Positions 1-8,884 are shown, numbered from the stretch's first letter. The stretch: 14,960 nt of DNA from Candidatus Thorarchaeota archaeon (GCA_016840965.1 JAEORI010000089.1:1-14960), one strand, 5' to 3'. Made by a program: numbers and translations. Notes: generated by a model not told the origin, from the sequence alone.

Positions 1-431
1 TCATCTTCACCAACAATAACCTCGCCAGACCCAGCGAAACCAGTGATTCTGTAGCCTTCTCCGTCAAACTTTGCAGTTGCTTTACCCTGCAGGCTGAGAG
101 ATTTGAGATTCATCTCGAATCGTCGTTGAAAATCCAAGAAGGTATTATTCAAGCAGCCAAGTATTGCGGAAACAAAAATCTCGTCTGGACAGACACCTTC
201 CCCTCGTCCAGCATAACTTTTCGGAGTGTCGTATTCAATCTGGTGACCATCACTGACAGTAATCGTTCCACCAGTCTTTCCGTCCCACACACTTGTGGCG
301 TGATACTCCATATACTCAGGATACTTTGACTTGGCTCGCATATCAGTCCATCCACTCTTAGGCTTTGGTTTACTGTGATTAAGCATTACGGTTAGACGCT
401 CAGGAAGTGATTTAAACGGACTAGGAAACAT
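1..431 (-). CDS. OsmC/Ohr-family protein, N-terminal part (cut by window edge)
   Basis: Read on the minus strand from ATG at 431, this frame stays open for 143 codons to the window edge, so the C-terminal part is missing. OsmC/Ohr proteins are small thiol peroxidases or related acyl-binding proteins that detoxify organic hydroperoxides. The family pattern is visible: a first strand VWDGKTGGTITVSDG (residues 48-62), then a PDEIFVSAILGC stretch (82-93), which matches the usual PEELFAAAHAGC helix. Cys93 is at the peroxidatic position, and a second Cys81 lies just before it. The resolving cysteine normally sits near the C-terminus and would be off the edge. Residues 1-40 precede the conserved domain, and ATG codons at residue 16 (position 386) or 31 (341) are plausible alternative starts. 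A later start would also leave room for promoters in the short divergent gap. Family assignment is fairly sure; peroxidase activity is inferred. Confidence 0.75.
   Translation of the reverse strand, partial: MFPSPFKSLPERLTVMLNHSKPKPKSGWTDMRAKSKYPEYMEYHATSVWDGKTGGTITVSDGHQIEYDTPKSYAGRGEGVCPDEIFVSAILGCLNNTFLDFQRRFEMNLKSLSLQGKATAKFDGEGYRITGFAGSGEVIVGED
411..416 (+). promoter_or_regulatory. Possible TATA box for the dehydrogenase gene
   Basis: TTTAAA preceded by GA lies 34 bases before the ATG at 450, a spacing that fits an archaeal TATA box with a short leader. It lies inside the divergent gene if that gene starts at 431, but outside it if that gene starts at 386. Weak evidence from spacing and composition only. 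Confidence 0.25.
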
Positions 432-449
432 TGCTTTGGGAATTGGCTC

Positions 450-1493
450 ATGTCGCGCAAGATGAAAGCTGCAATGTATTATGATATCGGTGATGTTCGT
501 TACGAAGAAACCGATGTGCCTGTGATTGGTCCAGGAGAACTATTGATCAAGGTTGGCATGGCACTTACTTGTGGAACTGACATTAAGACCTACAAAAGAG
601 GACATCCAATATTGATTAAACACACCCCAGCCCTCTTTGGACACGAATACGCAGGAACCATTGAAGAAGTGGGAGCAGGCTTGAAGAGCTTTGAAGCTGG
701 AATGCGAGTCGTTGCTACTAACTCAGCTCCCTGCGGTGACTGTTTCTTCTGTAAACGGGATGTGCCTAACCTTTGTGCTAGTCTGAAAGACAGCCTGGTG
801 AATGGAGCTTTCGCGGAGTATATTCGGGTTCCAGCACCAGTAGTCAGATGGAACACACATCAGATCCCTGATTCACTAGCCTTTCGAGATGCTGCGCTTA
901 CAGAACCATTGGCATGTGTTGTTCACGGAATTGAGGAGTCTAACATAAAACTGGGAGACACAGTTGTGGTCATCGGAGCGGGTCCTATCGGACAGATGTT
1001 GATCATGTTGGCTAAGAAATATGGCGCTTCTACTGTGATAGCTGCAGACCTAGCAAAACTGCGAAGAGATACTGCAAAGAAAGCGGGAGCAGATGTGGTC
1101 ATTGATCCGTCGAGGGAGAATCCAGTAGAACGAGTCAGAGAAGAGACCTCAAGTTTTGGTGCGGATGTTGTAATTGAAGCAGTGGGCATACCTCAGACTT
1201 GGGAACAGGCAGTAGAGATGACGCGAGATGCGGGAACTACCATCTTATTTGGAGGTGCCGCTTCAGGAACAAAATTCGAGGTGGATACAGTGAGATTCCA
1301 TTATGGTCAGCTGACAATAAAAGGCGTCTTTCATCTAAAGCCCAGACATGTGGAACAGGCACTCAAACTTATCATCGCAGGGGATGTGAATACAGACCTT
1401 TTGATATCTCATGAAATGCGACTTGAGAAAATCAAGGAAGCACTGGAACTAATGAGTCAAGGACAGAGTATGAAGGTCGCGATTAGACCATAA
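450..1493 (+). CDS. Zinc-dependent medium-chain alcohol/polyol dehydrogenase
   Basis: A 347-residue member of the zinc-containing medium-chain dehydrogenase/reductase superfamily, the group that includes sorbitol, threonine and galactitol-phosphate dehydrogenases; it oxidises a secondary alcohol with NAD(P). Catalytic zinc ligands are visible: Cys41 in TCGTD, His65-Glu66 in FGHEYAG, and Glu152 in TEPLAC. The structural zinc lobe is intact, with Cys95, Cys98, Cys101 and Cys109. The Rossmann motif GAGPIG is at 176-181, and Asp200 ends the second strand, which favours NAD over NADP. Length is normal for the family. The start is uncertain: conserved sequence begins at MKAAMYY, so ATG at 462 competes with ATG at 450, and neither has a clear Shine-Dalgarno site. 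The TOPRIM gene follows after 10 bases and may share the transcript. The substrate cannot be assigned from sequence. Confidence 0.9.
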   Translation: MSRKMKAAMYYDIGDVRYEETDVPVIGPGELLIKVGMALTCGTDIKTYKRGHPILIKHTPALFGHEYAGTIEEVGAGLKSFEAGMRVVATNSAPCGDCFFCKRDVPNLCASLKDSLVNGAFAEYIRVPAPVVRWNTHQIPDSLAFRDAALTEPLACVVHGIEESNIKLGDTVVVIGAGPIGQMLIMLAKKYGASTVIAADLAKLRRDTAKKAGADVVIDPSRENPVERVREETSSFGADVVIEAVGIPQTWEQAVEMTRDAGTTILFGGAASGTKFEVDTVRFHYGQLTIKGVFHLKPRHVEQALKLIIAGDVNTDLLISHEMRLEKIKEALELMSQGQSMKVAIRP

Positions 1494-1503
1494 CCCATTT
1501 CCG

Positions 1504-2001
1504 GTGTCACAATTGACCGAAAAGAACAATGATTCGTTACGAGGGAAAGCCGAGATTGCCAGAACGGCTGCAATTGAAAACAGGCAATCTAGAAGATTGA
1601 CTGAGAATGAAAGGGCTCTCATTGAAACAATAGAAACACTTGATTCAAAGTATCAGAATCTTATTGTTGTCGTTGAAGGAAAACGCGACGCTGCTGTTCT
1701 TCGACGGCTCGGTCTCCAAGCACCTATTATAAAGACTCAGACAGGACAGCCTAGGTACAAGCTAATTGAGGAGATAGTTGCCAAGGCAGGAAAAGAGGGA
1801 CAAGTACTAGTTCTCACAGATTTTGACAAGAAGGGTAGGGAAATTTACAAGTTTATAGAGAAGGAGCTTGAGCTGAATGGAGTCAAGAACCTGAAGAGAG
1901 AACGGCGTATGATACGCAAATACATGGACACCTGGATATGCATTGAACAGTTAGTTTCTCTATTCAAGAGAAGCGACTCGCCAGAACCTAACCTTTATTG
2001 A
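1504..2001 (+). CDS. Small TOPRIM-domain protein (UPF0292/RNase M5-like)
   Basis: A 165-residue protein built around one TOPRIM domain, the metal-binding nucleotidyl-transfer/hydrolysis fold of DnaG primases, topoisomerases and RNase M5. The catalytic glutamate is Glu58 in VVVEGKRD and the Asp-x-Asp pair is Asp106/Asp108 in LTDFDKKG. Stand-alone archaeal TOPRIM proteins of this type (UPF0292) are usually about 110-135 residues with no firmly known role. Here about 45 charged, probably helical residues precede the domain, and a basic tail (KRERRMIRKY) follows. The start is GTG, because no in-frame ATG occurs before the domain. The gene lies 10 bases after the dehydrogenase and ends 7 bases from the convergent ABC ATPase gene. 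A nucleic-acid-processing role is inferred from the fold alone. Confidence 0.8.
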   Translation: MSQLTEKNNDSLRGKAEIARTAAIENRQSRRLTENERALIETIETLDSKYQNLIVVVEGKRDAAVLRRLGLQAPIIKTQTGQPRYKLIEEIVAKAGKEGQVLVLTDFDKKGREIYKFIEKELELNGVKNLKRERRMIRKYMDTWICIEQLVSLFKRSDSPEPNLY

Positions 2002-2008
2002 GCCAATT

Positions 2009-3040
2009 CTAAACTGTGACTTGACTACCACAGTTTGGACAGATGAACTTACCACCAGGAATCTCAGAACCACAGACCCGACAGATTCTCGCCTTTTTCT
2101 CTCGCATCTGATTTACGACTTCGCCGCTCTGAGGCTCAAGGATGAACTTGTTATCTATATAATTAAGCCTGAATTCCTTCGGATTACCAGCAATATCTAG
2201 GAGGTCAGTAGGCATTGGTAGCCTTTGTTTGTCATCCAGACGCACACTTCTCGTTGTACCAAGCATATCAAGATCGATCCCAGTCTGATGAAAACCGGAG
2301 ATAACTCCATCACGAAGCTCAACAGTCACATCAGCTTTGGAAGCTACTTGTTGACTGTGGGTGACAATGAAGAACGATGTCCCAATGGTTTCGTTGAGCT
2401 CTTGGAACAGATCGAGTATTCGCTCACCCGTTTCTGGATCCAGATCACCGGTTGGTTCGTCACATAGAACAAGTCCCTTTCCTTCTGTATCGATGAGATT
2501 TACAAGAGCACTAGCAATCGCAACTCGTGACTTCTCACCGCCACTAAGGGTCGTAGCCTTGTTACGCTTTCGCTCTTCAAGCCCAACAAGTTTGATCAGT
2601 CTATTTACTCTGTCTTTCCGAATTTGTCTGGGAACACCAGCAATCCTTGCTGCAAGCTCGATGTTTTGCCACGCATTGAGATGAGGTAGTAGATTGTTCA
2701 ATTGGAAATGAAATCCAATGAAGTTACGTCTGGCTTCTGTAAGAATTTTCTCACTTAGTTTTGTGATGTCTGTCTTGAGATTAGCCCAATACACTTTTCC
2801 AACTGTCGCTTTTGTGATGCCGCCTATGACATTGATTAGGGTTGTCTTACCAGAACCACTAGGACCTACAACAGCCATTATTTTGCCTTCAAGAATTTGA
2901 AGTGAAACACCACTCAGAGCCACAACTTCCAATTCTTGCGCTTTGTATATCTTATAACATTCATTGACACTGACTACTACATCGTCTGGTAATTCACTGA
3001 AAAGGTCAAGTTTTTCCTCGGGTTCTATTGTTGTATTCAT
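2009..3040 (-). CDS. ABC transporter ATPase with C-terminal zinc ribbon
   Basis: A 343-residue ATPase of the LolD/MacB/FtsE type, last gene of the four-gene operon. ABC landmarks are complete: Walker A GPSGSGKT (59-66), Q-loop Gln113, signature LSGGEKSR (165-172), Walker B ending Asp194-Glu195 in CDEPTGDLD, and switch His228. Typical relatives stop at about 230-250 residues. This one continues for roughly 90 more: a segment at about 265-305 (RSVRLDDKQ to YIDNKFILEP) of unrecognised fold, then a zinc ribbon with Cys320, Cys323, Cys334 and Cys337 (CRVCG...CPNCG). It presumably energises one or both permeases encoded upstream. ATG at 3040 has a GAGGT Shine-Dalgarno site that overlaps the upstream stop codon. 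The ATPase assignment is sure; the extension could sense zinc, bind a partner or tether the enzyme. Confidence 0.93.
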   Translation of the reverse strand: MNTTIEPEEKLDLFSELPDDVVVSVNECYKIYKAQELEVVALSGVSLQILEGKIMAVVGPSGSGKTTLINVIGGITKATVGKVYWANLKTDITKLSEKILTEARRNFIGFHFQLNNLLPHLNAWQNIELAARIAGVPRQIRKDRVNRLIKLVGLEERKRNKATTLSGGEKSRVAIASALVNLIDTEGKGLVLCDEPTGDLDPETGERILDLFQELNETIGTSFFIVTHSQQVASKADVTVELRDGVISGFHQTGIDLDMLGTTRSVRLDDKQRLPMPTDLLDIAGNPKEFRLNYIDNKFILEPQSGEVVNQMREKKARICRVCGSEIPGGKFICPNCGSQVTV

Positions 3041-3049
3041 CTTTTTACT

Positions 3050-3061
3050 ACCTCACATATT
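3050..3061 (-). promoter_or_regulatory. Stop/Shine-Dalgarno coupling element, copy 2
   Basis: On the minus strand AATATGTGAGGT contains the stop codon of the 973-residue permease (TGA) joined to the GAGGT ribosome-binding site of the second ATPase, whose ATG follows 9 bases later. The same 12 bases end the other permease gene at 5981-5992. Overlap of the two signals suggests translational coupling. Confidence 0.7.
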
Positions 3062-5974
3062 TCTCAATACATCAGCGGGATTTGTGTTGCCCGCTCTTCT
3101 AGCAGGGAAGTAACATGTCACAATCATGACTATGCACTCCAATGTTACAGTAAGAAGCATTACAAGGACTGGAAATGTTAGGATTTTGGGGAGAATTGGC
3201 CATATTGATGATATTCCAAAGGTTAGGAGAACCATCGTATAACCAAACAAAATTCCGAGAACAAGACTAGTAACTACAACAGCTAGTACACTTCCAGCAA
3301 ACTCTCCAAACACTAATGAAACCACCTGTTTCTTTGTACCTCCAATAGCACGGAACAACGCATATTCAGGTTCTCGTTCTGCAACTGCAGAACCTAAGAA
3401 CAGAGCAATTGATGCGACTGCCATACTCGCACACATGATGAAACTAATCATTGTGAGTCCCTCGATACCAGCAAGGAAAAGTCCGGCAACGGTGTCAGAG
3501 CCAAACTCAATGGTATCTATTGTATAGACCGTTGAGTAAGGGATTGTACTGATATCCTCAACGAGCCCAGCTGCATCAGTAAGAGAAGTTGTGTCAACAA
3601 GGAAGACTTCTGATGTGTCGTAACCAGTGACAGATGAGAGGTAGTCGATATTAACCAAAGCAAAACCTCCACGACCGGGTTGGAAATCGAAATAAGCTCC
3701 AAACGGAATACCGTCTAGATCAAGTGTAGAAGCCATCCCAAAACCAGGAGCACTCTTCATGGCTCCAACTATTTCAAATTCAGCCTCAATAGAACCAGTC
3801 GGTAAAGAAACTAGAATACTAATTTTGTCTCCAAGTGTGACATTCCAGAGGCTCATGTGAAACATGCTAATAATAATACCATTCTCTACACTATCTAAAG
3901 TTGTCAAGAGGTTATCTGGAGAATTGCCTACAAAACTAGTCGGCTTGAAACTTCCCATCGTTCTATAAGCACTCATATCCAATCCTTCGAGGTAGATTGC
4001 CTCGGGTCCGACATATGACAAGACTTCGATGACAGGAGTTGCGCTCAGAACTCCGCCATATCCCACAATTGTATCGGTCCAGTTTAGGGCTCTGTCAGGG
4101 ACTTCTATACGAACATCAGCACCAAGGGCATAGATTGCTTCATTCTCGATAGTATTTTCAAAACTGGCAGTTTGAATAAGCATCATGGTTGTTGTTGTAA
4201 GCGTCAATGTCAAGATTACTAAGAGAGGAATAAACTGTCCTTTCCTTCTTCTAAGACTCTGTGTGAGATACAATCTTTTCTCACCCAACAACCAATTCAA
4301 GCTCTCAGATGCCTTTGCTGTGACTAGTCGCATAGCTCTTGAGCCTAGATACGATGCAATGAATAGAAGTGATGTTGCAATAAGAATCTCAAAAAATGCA
4401 ACCTGCCCAACAGGATTGAAGAGAATCGGAACTATGAGAAGTATTGACAGAGTACCACCAAGTCCCAAGACATAGTACCAGATGTTAATTTCCTCTGGAA
4501 CCTCAGAAACCAATCGTGTGGTTGGCTGTCCAATCTCAGCAACTTCGATTCTTCGTGCAACATGAAGTAGATATGCAGATGGTAGAAATAACGAAATCGT
4601 TGCTGCCAAGACAAGAGCTGGTAATGGTATAATCATCTTTGAGAGGAAGAGGTTGTATCGGACTGGGTCGAATGCCAATAGACCAGTCGAGGAACCCATT
4701 AGAGGAGCAGCTAGCATTGATAATCCAATACCAAGTAGCAGACCGAATATGGATAACACAAGAGATTCACAGATAATCGCAGAGAAAATTTGGTTGAAAG
4801 AGGCTCCTTTGGCACGAAGTGCGCTGATTTCGCCTTTTCGTTGAGCCACTGAGGTTTCTGATGTGAAAACTGTGAGCATTAGACCCATAATCATTATAGG
4901 AATTGCTAAAACTATCAATATTTGACTTGCAACATATGTAGAGATATGGGCCTGCAGACTTTCAATATTTTCTGTACCATAGACAGATAGAGAACTATCA
5001 CTCTCTTGAATCTGTGTTTTGAGACTAAGTAGGTTTCTAGCAGCGGCAAGGACACCATTTTGTATAAGACCATCAACTGAACCTCGTACAAATTCAACTG
5101 GGGAGAAGAAGCCTTCATTTGTGATTCTTTGAACAGACTCTGCACCAATCTCATCTTCCAATATTAGAATGGAATCAGTAATTCCCAAGACACTAACTGC
5201 AGATGAAACAACATAGTTGCCTCTGTTAATCGACGCAAAAGATCCAACAACAACAGATGGTTTCGTAAAATCATAAATCCCAGCTATTGTGAGATTTCGG
5301 ACAATCAAACGATTCAGTAGAAGTGGGTCAAATGGCATTCCATCAGCTGGATAGTAATATGAACGAAGAATATCGATACCAATCTCAGAACCAATATCAA
5401 GATCAATATCAACATTCAAAGTCCTATTCATCATTTCTTCTGCTAATTCTATAAAACGTCTTGATACCAAAATCTCTCCTAGACTTAGTGTTGAGTTTCC
5501 TGTAATCTCAATATCATTAGACCAAACATCGAGAATCTCATTGTTAACTACGACTACACGGCAATCTTTGATACCACTTTCATAATTGGGCCAATTCACA
5601 CCATAAGCATCCCACTCTGGTGTGATACCATCTATTCTCAATATTCCAACAGTGCTTGGAGTGATGTGGGCATATTCTGCAAAAGAACTGGACATTACAA
5701 GCTCTTGAGCATCAAAGAGATGTGAATAGTCATATACTCCTGGAGCATTCTGAATACTGAACTGATACGAGTTCGTTTCGAAATACTGTTCAACAGCTAA
5801 ACGAGATCCGGTATTGGTCCAAGCGAATACAGTTGTGGGAACAGCTATGCATATTGCTAGGACTAAAGCGATACCAATGTTGCGAATTTTATAATTCTTG
5901 ACTGAGGTGAGTGCATAACTGATTGACCAGAGTGGGCTGCCCTTGAGAACATTATTTTCTTTTTTCTTGGTCAT
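3053..5974 (-). CDS. FtsX-type ABC permease, ten predicted helices, two large outer domains
   Basis: A 973-residue membrane protein with two FtsX/MacB permease units in one chain. Predicted helices lie near 34-52, 349-371, 403-425, 448-472, 499-518, 525-545, 581-601, 839-866, 891-919 and 931-958. Two large segments, about 53-348 and 602-838, should lie outside the cell. The C-terminus carries the FtsX hallmark PARRAGNTNPADVLRNM. RKGEISALRAKG after helix 2 and REPEYALFRAIGG after helix 8 are the cytoplasmic coupling segments of each half. FtsX-type permeases move lipids, lipoproteins or peptides, or transmit force to outer-surface enzymes. The protein is collinear with the permease encoded just upstream (both have GIKDCRVV and GEILVS in the first outer domain), so the pair arose by duplication. 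The ATG at 5974 has a GAGGTGA ribosome site overlapping the previous stop. The substrate is unknown. Confidence 0.92.
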   Translation of the reverse strand: MTKKKENNVLKGSPLWSISYALTSVKNYKIRNIGIALVLAICIAVPTTVFAWTNTGSRLAVEQYFETNSYQFSIQNAPGVYDYSHLFDAQELVMSSSFAEYAHITPSTVGILRIDGITPEWDAYGVNWPNYESGIKDCRVVVVNNEILDVWSNDIEITGNSTLSLGEILVSRRFIELAEEMMNRTLNVDIDLDIGSEIGIDILRSYYYPADGMPFDPLLLNRLIVRNLTIAGIYDFTKPSVVVGSFASINRGNYVVSSAVSVLGITDSILILEDEIGAESVQRITNEGFFSPVEFVRGSVDGLIQNGVLAAARNLLSLKTQIQESDSSLSVYGTENIESLQAHISTYVASQILIVLAIPIMIMGLMLTVFTSETSVAQRKGEISALRAKGASFNQIFSAIICESLVLSIFGLLLGIGLSMLAAPLMGSSTGLLAFDPVRYNLFLSKMIIPLPALVLAATISLFLPSAYLLHVARRIEVAEIGQPTTRLVSEVPEEINIWYYVLGLGGTLSILLIVPILFNPVGQVAFFEILIATSLLFIASYLGSRAMRLVTAKASESLNWLLGEKRLYLTQSLRRRKGQFIPLLVILTLTLTTTTMMLIQTASFENTIENEAIYALGADVRIEVPDRALNWTDTIVGYGGVLSATPVIEVLSYVGPEAIYLEGLDMSAYRTMGSFKPTSFVGNSPDNLLTTLDSVENGIIISMFHMSLWNVTLGDKISILVSLPTGSIEAEFEIVGAMKSAPGFGMASTLDLDGIPFGAYFDFQPGRGGFALVNIDYLSSVTGYDTSEVFLVDTTSLTDAAGLVEDISTIPYSTVYTIDTIEFGSDTVAGLFLAGIEGLTMISFIMCASMAVASIALFLGSAVAEREPEYALFRAIGGTKKQVVSLVFGEFAGSVLAVVVTSLVLGILFGYTMVLLTFGISSIWPILPKILTFPVLVMLLTVTLECIVMIVTCYFPARRAGNTNPADVLRNM

Positions 5975-5980
5975 TCGTTC

Positions 5981-5992
5981 ACCTCACATATT
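5981..5992 (-). promoter_or_regulatory. Stop/Shine-Dalgarno coupling element, copy 1
   Basis: On the minus strand AATATGTGAGGT holds the TGA stop of the 966-residue permease, and continuing into GAGGTGA it forms a strong ribosome-binding site 4 bases before the ATG of the next permease. It is identical over 12 bases to the element at 3050-3061. Confidence 0.7.
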
Positions 5993-8884
5993 CCTAAGCA
6001 CAACTGCGGGGTTAGTCCTGGATGCTTCTCTTGCAGGCAGATACGCCCCTATTATCATAGTCAAGATTTCAATAAACATTACAATAGCAAGGAAATCAAA
6101 GGGAAATGAGATTGTGGCGACTAGGGTTCTTGAGAATGGACTCATAATATTCAGCAATAGACCCATAACGTATGCAAATACAGCACCAAGAATAAGACTT
6201 AGTGCCAAGGATGCAATCACTACGCCTGCGAATTCTGAAAAGACCATACTGACGATTTGTCTTTGAGACCCACCAATTGCACGCATTATAGCATATTCCT
6301 TACGACGTTCCCTCACAACAGACCCCAATGAAATTGACAGAGCAAAGAGACTGAGAACCAAGGACATTACAAAACCGAGAGTGAACAATCCCTCAATCGT
6401 ATTCAGAAACAATGCAGTCTGAAGGGAATTCGCCTTCAAATCGAACTCTTGAGGTGTGTTTGGAGTGACTCCTGAGAGTGCTCCAAGTTCATTAAGCAAA
6501 AGGGTGCGATTAGCATGGTCATCGAGGTCAACCATGAAGAGGGTAGCTTCATGTCTGTCAATCAAATCCTCAATGAATTCAAGGTTTGTCAATGCAAATC
6601 CGTCATTGCCAGAACTGAGTCCAAAGCCAGCTCCTAGAGAAGAATATGGGACATATTCACTTGACGCATAACCAAATCCAGGAGCACTAAAGACGACGCC
6701 TGTGATATTGAATTCAACAATCTGGGTTGTACCAAGACCGCTCATCTCAAGATTTAGAGTAGACCCAATGGTTTTGTTCCACCTGGTAGCTTGAGCTGCA
6801 CTCAAGATTATACCATTGGGTACAGCTGCCAAAGCGGAGAGTACAGTTTCAGGCGATTCCCCAAAGAAACTTGATTGATCAAATTTCCCAATCGAACTGT
6901 ATTCGTGTGGATAAAGAGCTTCGATGCTTAGTAAATCAGGTCCTATGCGAGCCCATGTTCGTAGAACCGGCATTGCATTGACTACGCCAGTATAACCTTC
7001 CAAATCATAGCTGAAATTCAGCTCTCGACTAGTACAATCGATGCGAAGGTCAGAACCCAAAGCATAGCTGATCTCACGATTTAGATCTACTTTGAAGCTC
7101 TCCGATTGGACCGCAAATGCTATGGTTGATGATATAGTTAGCACAAGTACAACCATCAGAGGAATGATTCGACCTTTTCGCATTCTCAAATATCCAGCAG
7201 ATATTAGATTCTTCTGACCAAGCATGAATGACAGCCGCTTGGAAATCTTAGCAAGTCCAAGACGAGAAATGCGTGAACCATTGTAAGCTATGAAAAACCA
7301 GGCTGCTGTACCCAGCAATAGTTCTAGTAGGAATAACGCAGGATGTCTAGGTACAATTAGCATCAATACAATGACCAGTATTAGAAGGAAGATGGAGGCT
7401 CCAATTGTAAAGCCGTGCGCTTCGGAATGTTCGGTCGATTCTTCCGTTGCTTCAGCGAGGGTGAGACCTATCTCTGTTGCAGCAGCCTTTCTAGCCAAAT
7501 AGAGAATGAATAACAAACTCGGAAGGACCGTAAGGCTGATCGCACGAATCACCGTATTTGGACTAATAACGGTGTTGGACAGATAGAATAAGTATGTCCC
7601 CCAGTCAAAGTTCATGAAACTGACTGTTGATGGAATCAATGGAGCGAAAAGCACACTGAATAGTAATCCAAGTCCAATTGAAAGGAGAGCTATCACAGCA
7701 GATTCCCAGAGGAAGACACCTGAAACTTGTGAGTAGCTTGCACCTTTGGAACGAATTATGCCTACCTCAACGTTACGAGGCGCCATGAAGGTGTCAGCAG
7801 CAAATACCGAGAAGAACAATGCTAACAGAATGACTGGAAGAGCAAGTATAGATAGATCAAGAGTAGCCACATAGCTATTGACAACCCCTTGTAGTCCTAT
7901 AATCTTGTCAGATCCATCCCATGTAATGTCATACAACTCTTCAGTCCTGTAAACCAACTCGAAGAGACTCGTCGAAACACTCTGTGGACCAACAGCGGCT
8001 AAAGCATCAGCTGAAGCTCGAACTAACAGAGTTTCACTATAAAATCCATTCTCAGAGAGTGCTCCAGCAGGTATAGAATCGATGGGCAGAAAGCAACTAT
8101 CTCGAAGGCCCATGACATCATACCGCATGTTTGTATTGTTCCAATTTTCTCGTCCGTTCTTGTATGAGGGGAAAGCACGTTCAAGAATCGAGCCATAAGT
8201 CCGAAGGTTATAGATACCAACAATCTTGAGGTCAGTGATACTTGTTCGACCTAGTGCACTCAATGGCAGTGGTCCATCGCTCAGTACAGCTGCGGTTAGT
8301 ATGTCAATATCTACTGTATCGTTGAGCTGAAGGACAATGTCAAAGACTTGTCGTATATATTCAACAAACATCAGAGATACAAGAATCTCACCTTCATTAA
8401 TCTGGAAGGACCCATTAATTACAAACTCAGCTGCAGTCCTGTTTAGAAACTCGTTATCTACAAATACAACTCTACAGTCCTTTATTCCTTGGCTGTAGAC
8501 GGTATCATCTATGTCGTATAGCGTGCCATCAGAGAGATTTCCGCCCCAGGCTAGTCCTACAGTGGAGTTGATGCGAAGTGCTTGCTCTACGAATTGGCTT
8601 TGCCCCATATAACTCTCTGCCATTCTCAGTGCTTGCGGAGACCCCGGCTCATAGTTGACATTGATTTGGTATACGTTCGTGTCAAGATAATCGTAAATGC
8701 TCACATAGATACCAGTATCACCCCAGACCATGGTGGACGCAAAAAGACTAATGCCTAGGCTAAGGGTCAGAGCCAGACTTATAGCTCTAAAAGGATGTGC
8801 CCTAAGAGCGCTGAGGGCATATGAGAGACCATATCCTCTGTTGCCTTTGTTCATGAGGCTCTTAGAATTCTTTGGGGTACCCAC
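5984..8884 (-). CDS. FtsX-type ABC permease (paralogue), ten predicted helices
   Basis: A 966-residue paralogue of the next gene in the operon. Helices are predicted near 34-55, 343-363, 393-416, 445-465, 491-511, 515-535, 573-592, 832-857, 885-913 and 925-949, with outer domains at about 56-342 and 593-831. The C-terminus PAREASRTNPAVVLRNM is the FtsX hallmark; RNVEVGIIRSKG and RRKEYAIMRAIGG are the inner coupling segments. N-x-S/T sequons such as NRT, NGS, NDT and NNT are frequent in the first outer domain and could be N-glycosylated in an archaeon. The start is GTG, supported by a GGAG site 8 bases ahead that overlaps the stop of the preceding ATPase; ATG at residue 11 is the alternative. 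With two permease units per chain it could work as a monomer plus two ATPases, or pair with its paralogue. The substrate is unknown. Confidence 0.92.
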   Translation of the reverse strand: MGTPKNSKSLMNKGNRGYGLSYALSALRAHPFRAISLALTLSLGISLFASTMVWGDTGIYVSIYDYLDTNVYQINVNYEPGSPQALRMAESYMGQSQFVEQALRINSTVGLAWGGNLSDGTLYDIDDTVYSQGIKDCRVVFVDNEFLNRTAAEFVINGSFQINEGEILVSLMFVEYIRQVFDIVLQLNDTVDIDILTAAVLSDGPLPLSALGRTSITDLKIVGIYNLRTYGSILERAFPSYKNGRENWNNTNMRYDVMGLRDSCFLPIDSIPAGALSENGFYSETLLVRASADALAAVGPQSVSTSLFELVYRTEELYDITWDGSDKIIGLQGVVNSYVATLDLSILALPVILLALFFSVFAADTFMAPRNVEVGIIRSKGASYSQVSGVFLWESAVIALLSIGLGLLFSVLFAPLIPSTVSFMNFDWGTYLFYLSNTVISPNTVIRAISLTVLPSLLFILYLARKAAATEIGLTLAEATEESTEHSEAHGFTIGASIFLLILVIVLMLIVPRHPALFLLELLLGTAAWFFIAYNGSRISRLGLAKISKRLSFMLGQKNLISAGYLRMRKGRIIPLMVVLVLTISSTIAFAVQSESFKVDLNREISYALGSDLRIDCTSRELNFSYDLEGYTGVVNAMPVLRTWARIGPDLLSIEALYPHEYSSIGKFDQSSFFGESPETVLSALAAVPNGIILSAAQATRWNKTIGSTLNLEMSGLGTTQIVEFNITGVVFSAPGFGYASSEYVPYSSLGAGFGLSSGNDGFALTNLEFIEDLIDRHEATLFMVDLDDHANRTLLLNELGALSGVTPNTPQEFDLKANSLQTALFLNTIEGLFTLGFVMSLVLSLFALSISLGSVVRERRKEYAIMRAIGGSQRQIVSMVFSEFAGVVIASLALSLILGAVFAYVMGLLLNIMSPFSRTLVATISFPFDFLAIVMFIEILTMIIGAYLPAREASRTNPAVVLRNM

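Noticed and set aside
149..355. A 68-codon minus-strand frame inside the left-edge gene
   Set aside because: The overlapping minus-strand frame read from 431 to the edge matches the OsmC family, so this one is a shadow.
2002..2008. Possible terminator between the convergent TOPRIM and ABC ATPase genes
   Set aside because: Only 7 bases, with no hairpin and no T-run on either strand.
2361..2684. A 107-codon plus-strand frame opposite the second ABC ATPase
   Set aside because: It is antisense to the conserved ATPase motifs (Walker B, signature) and shows low-complexity Ser/Arg content typical of a shadow frame.
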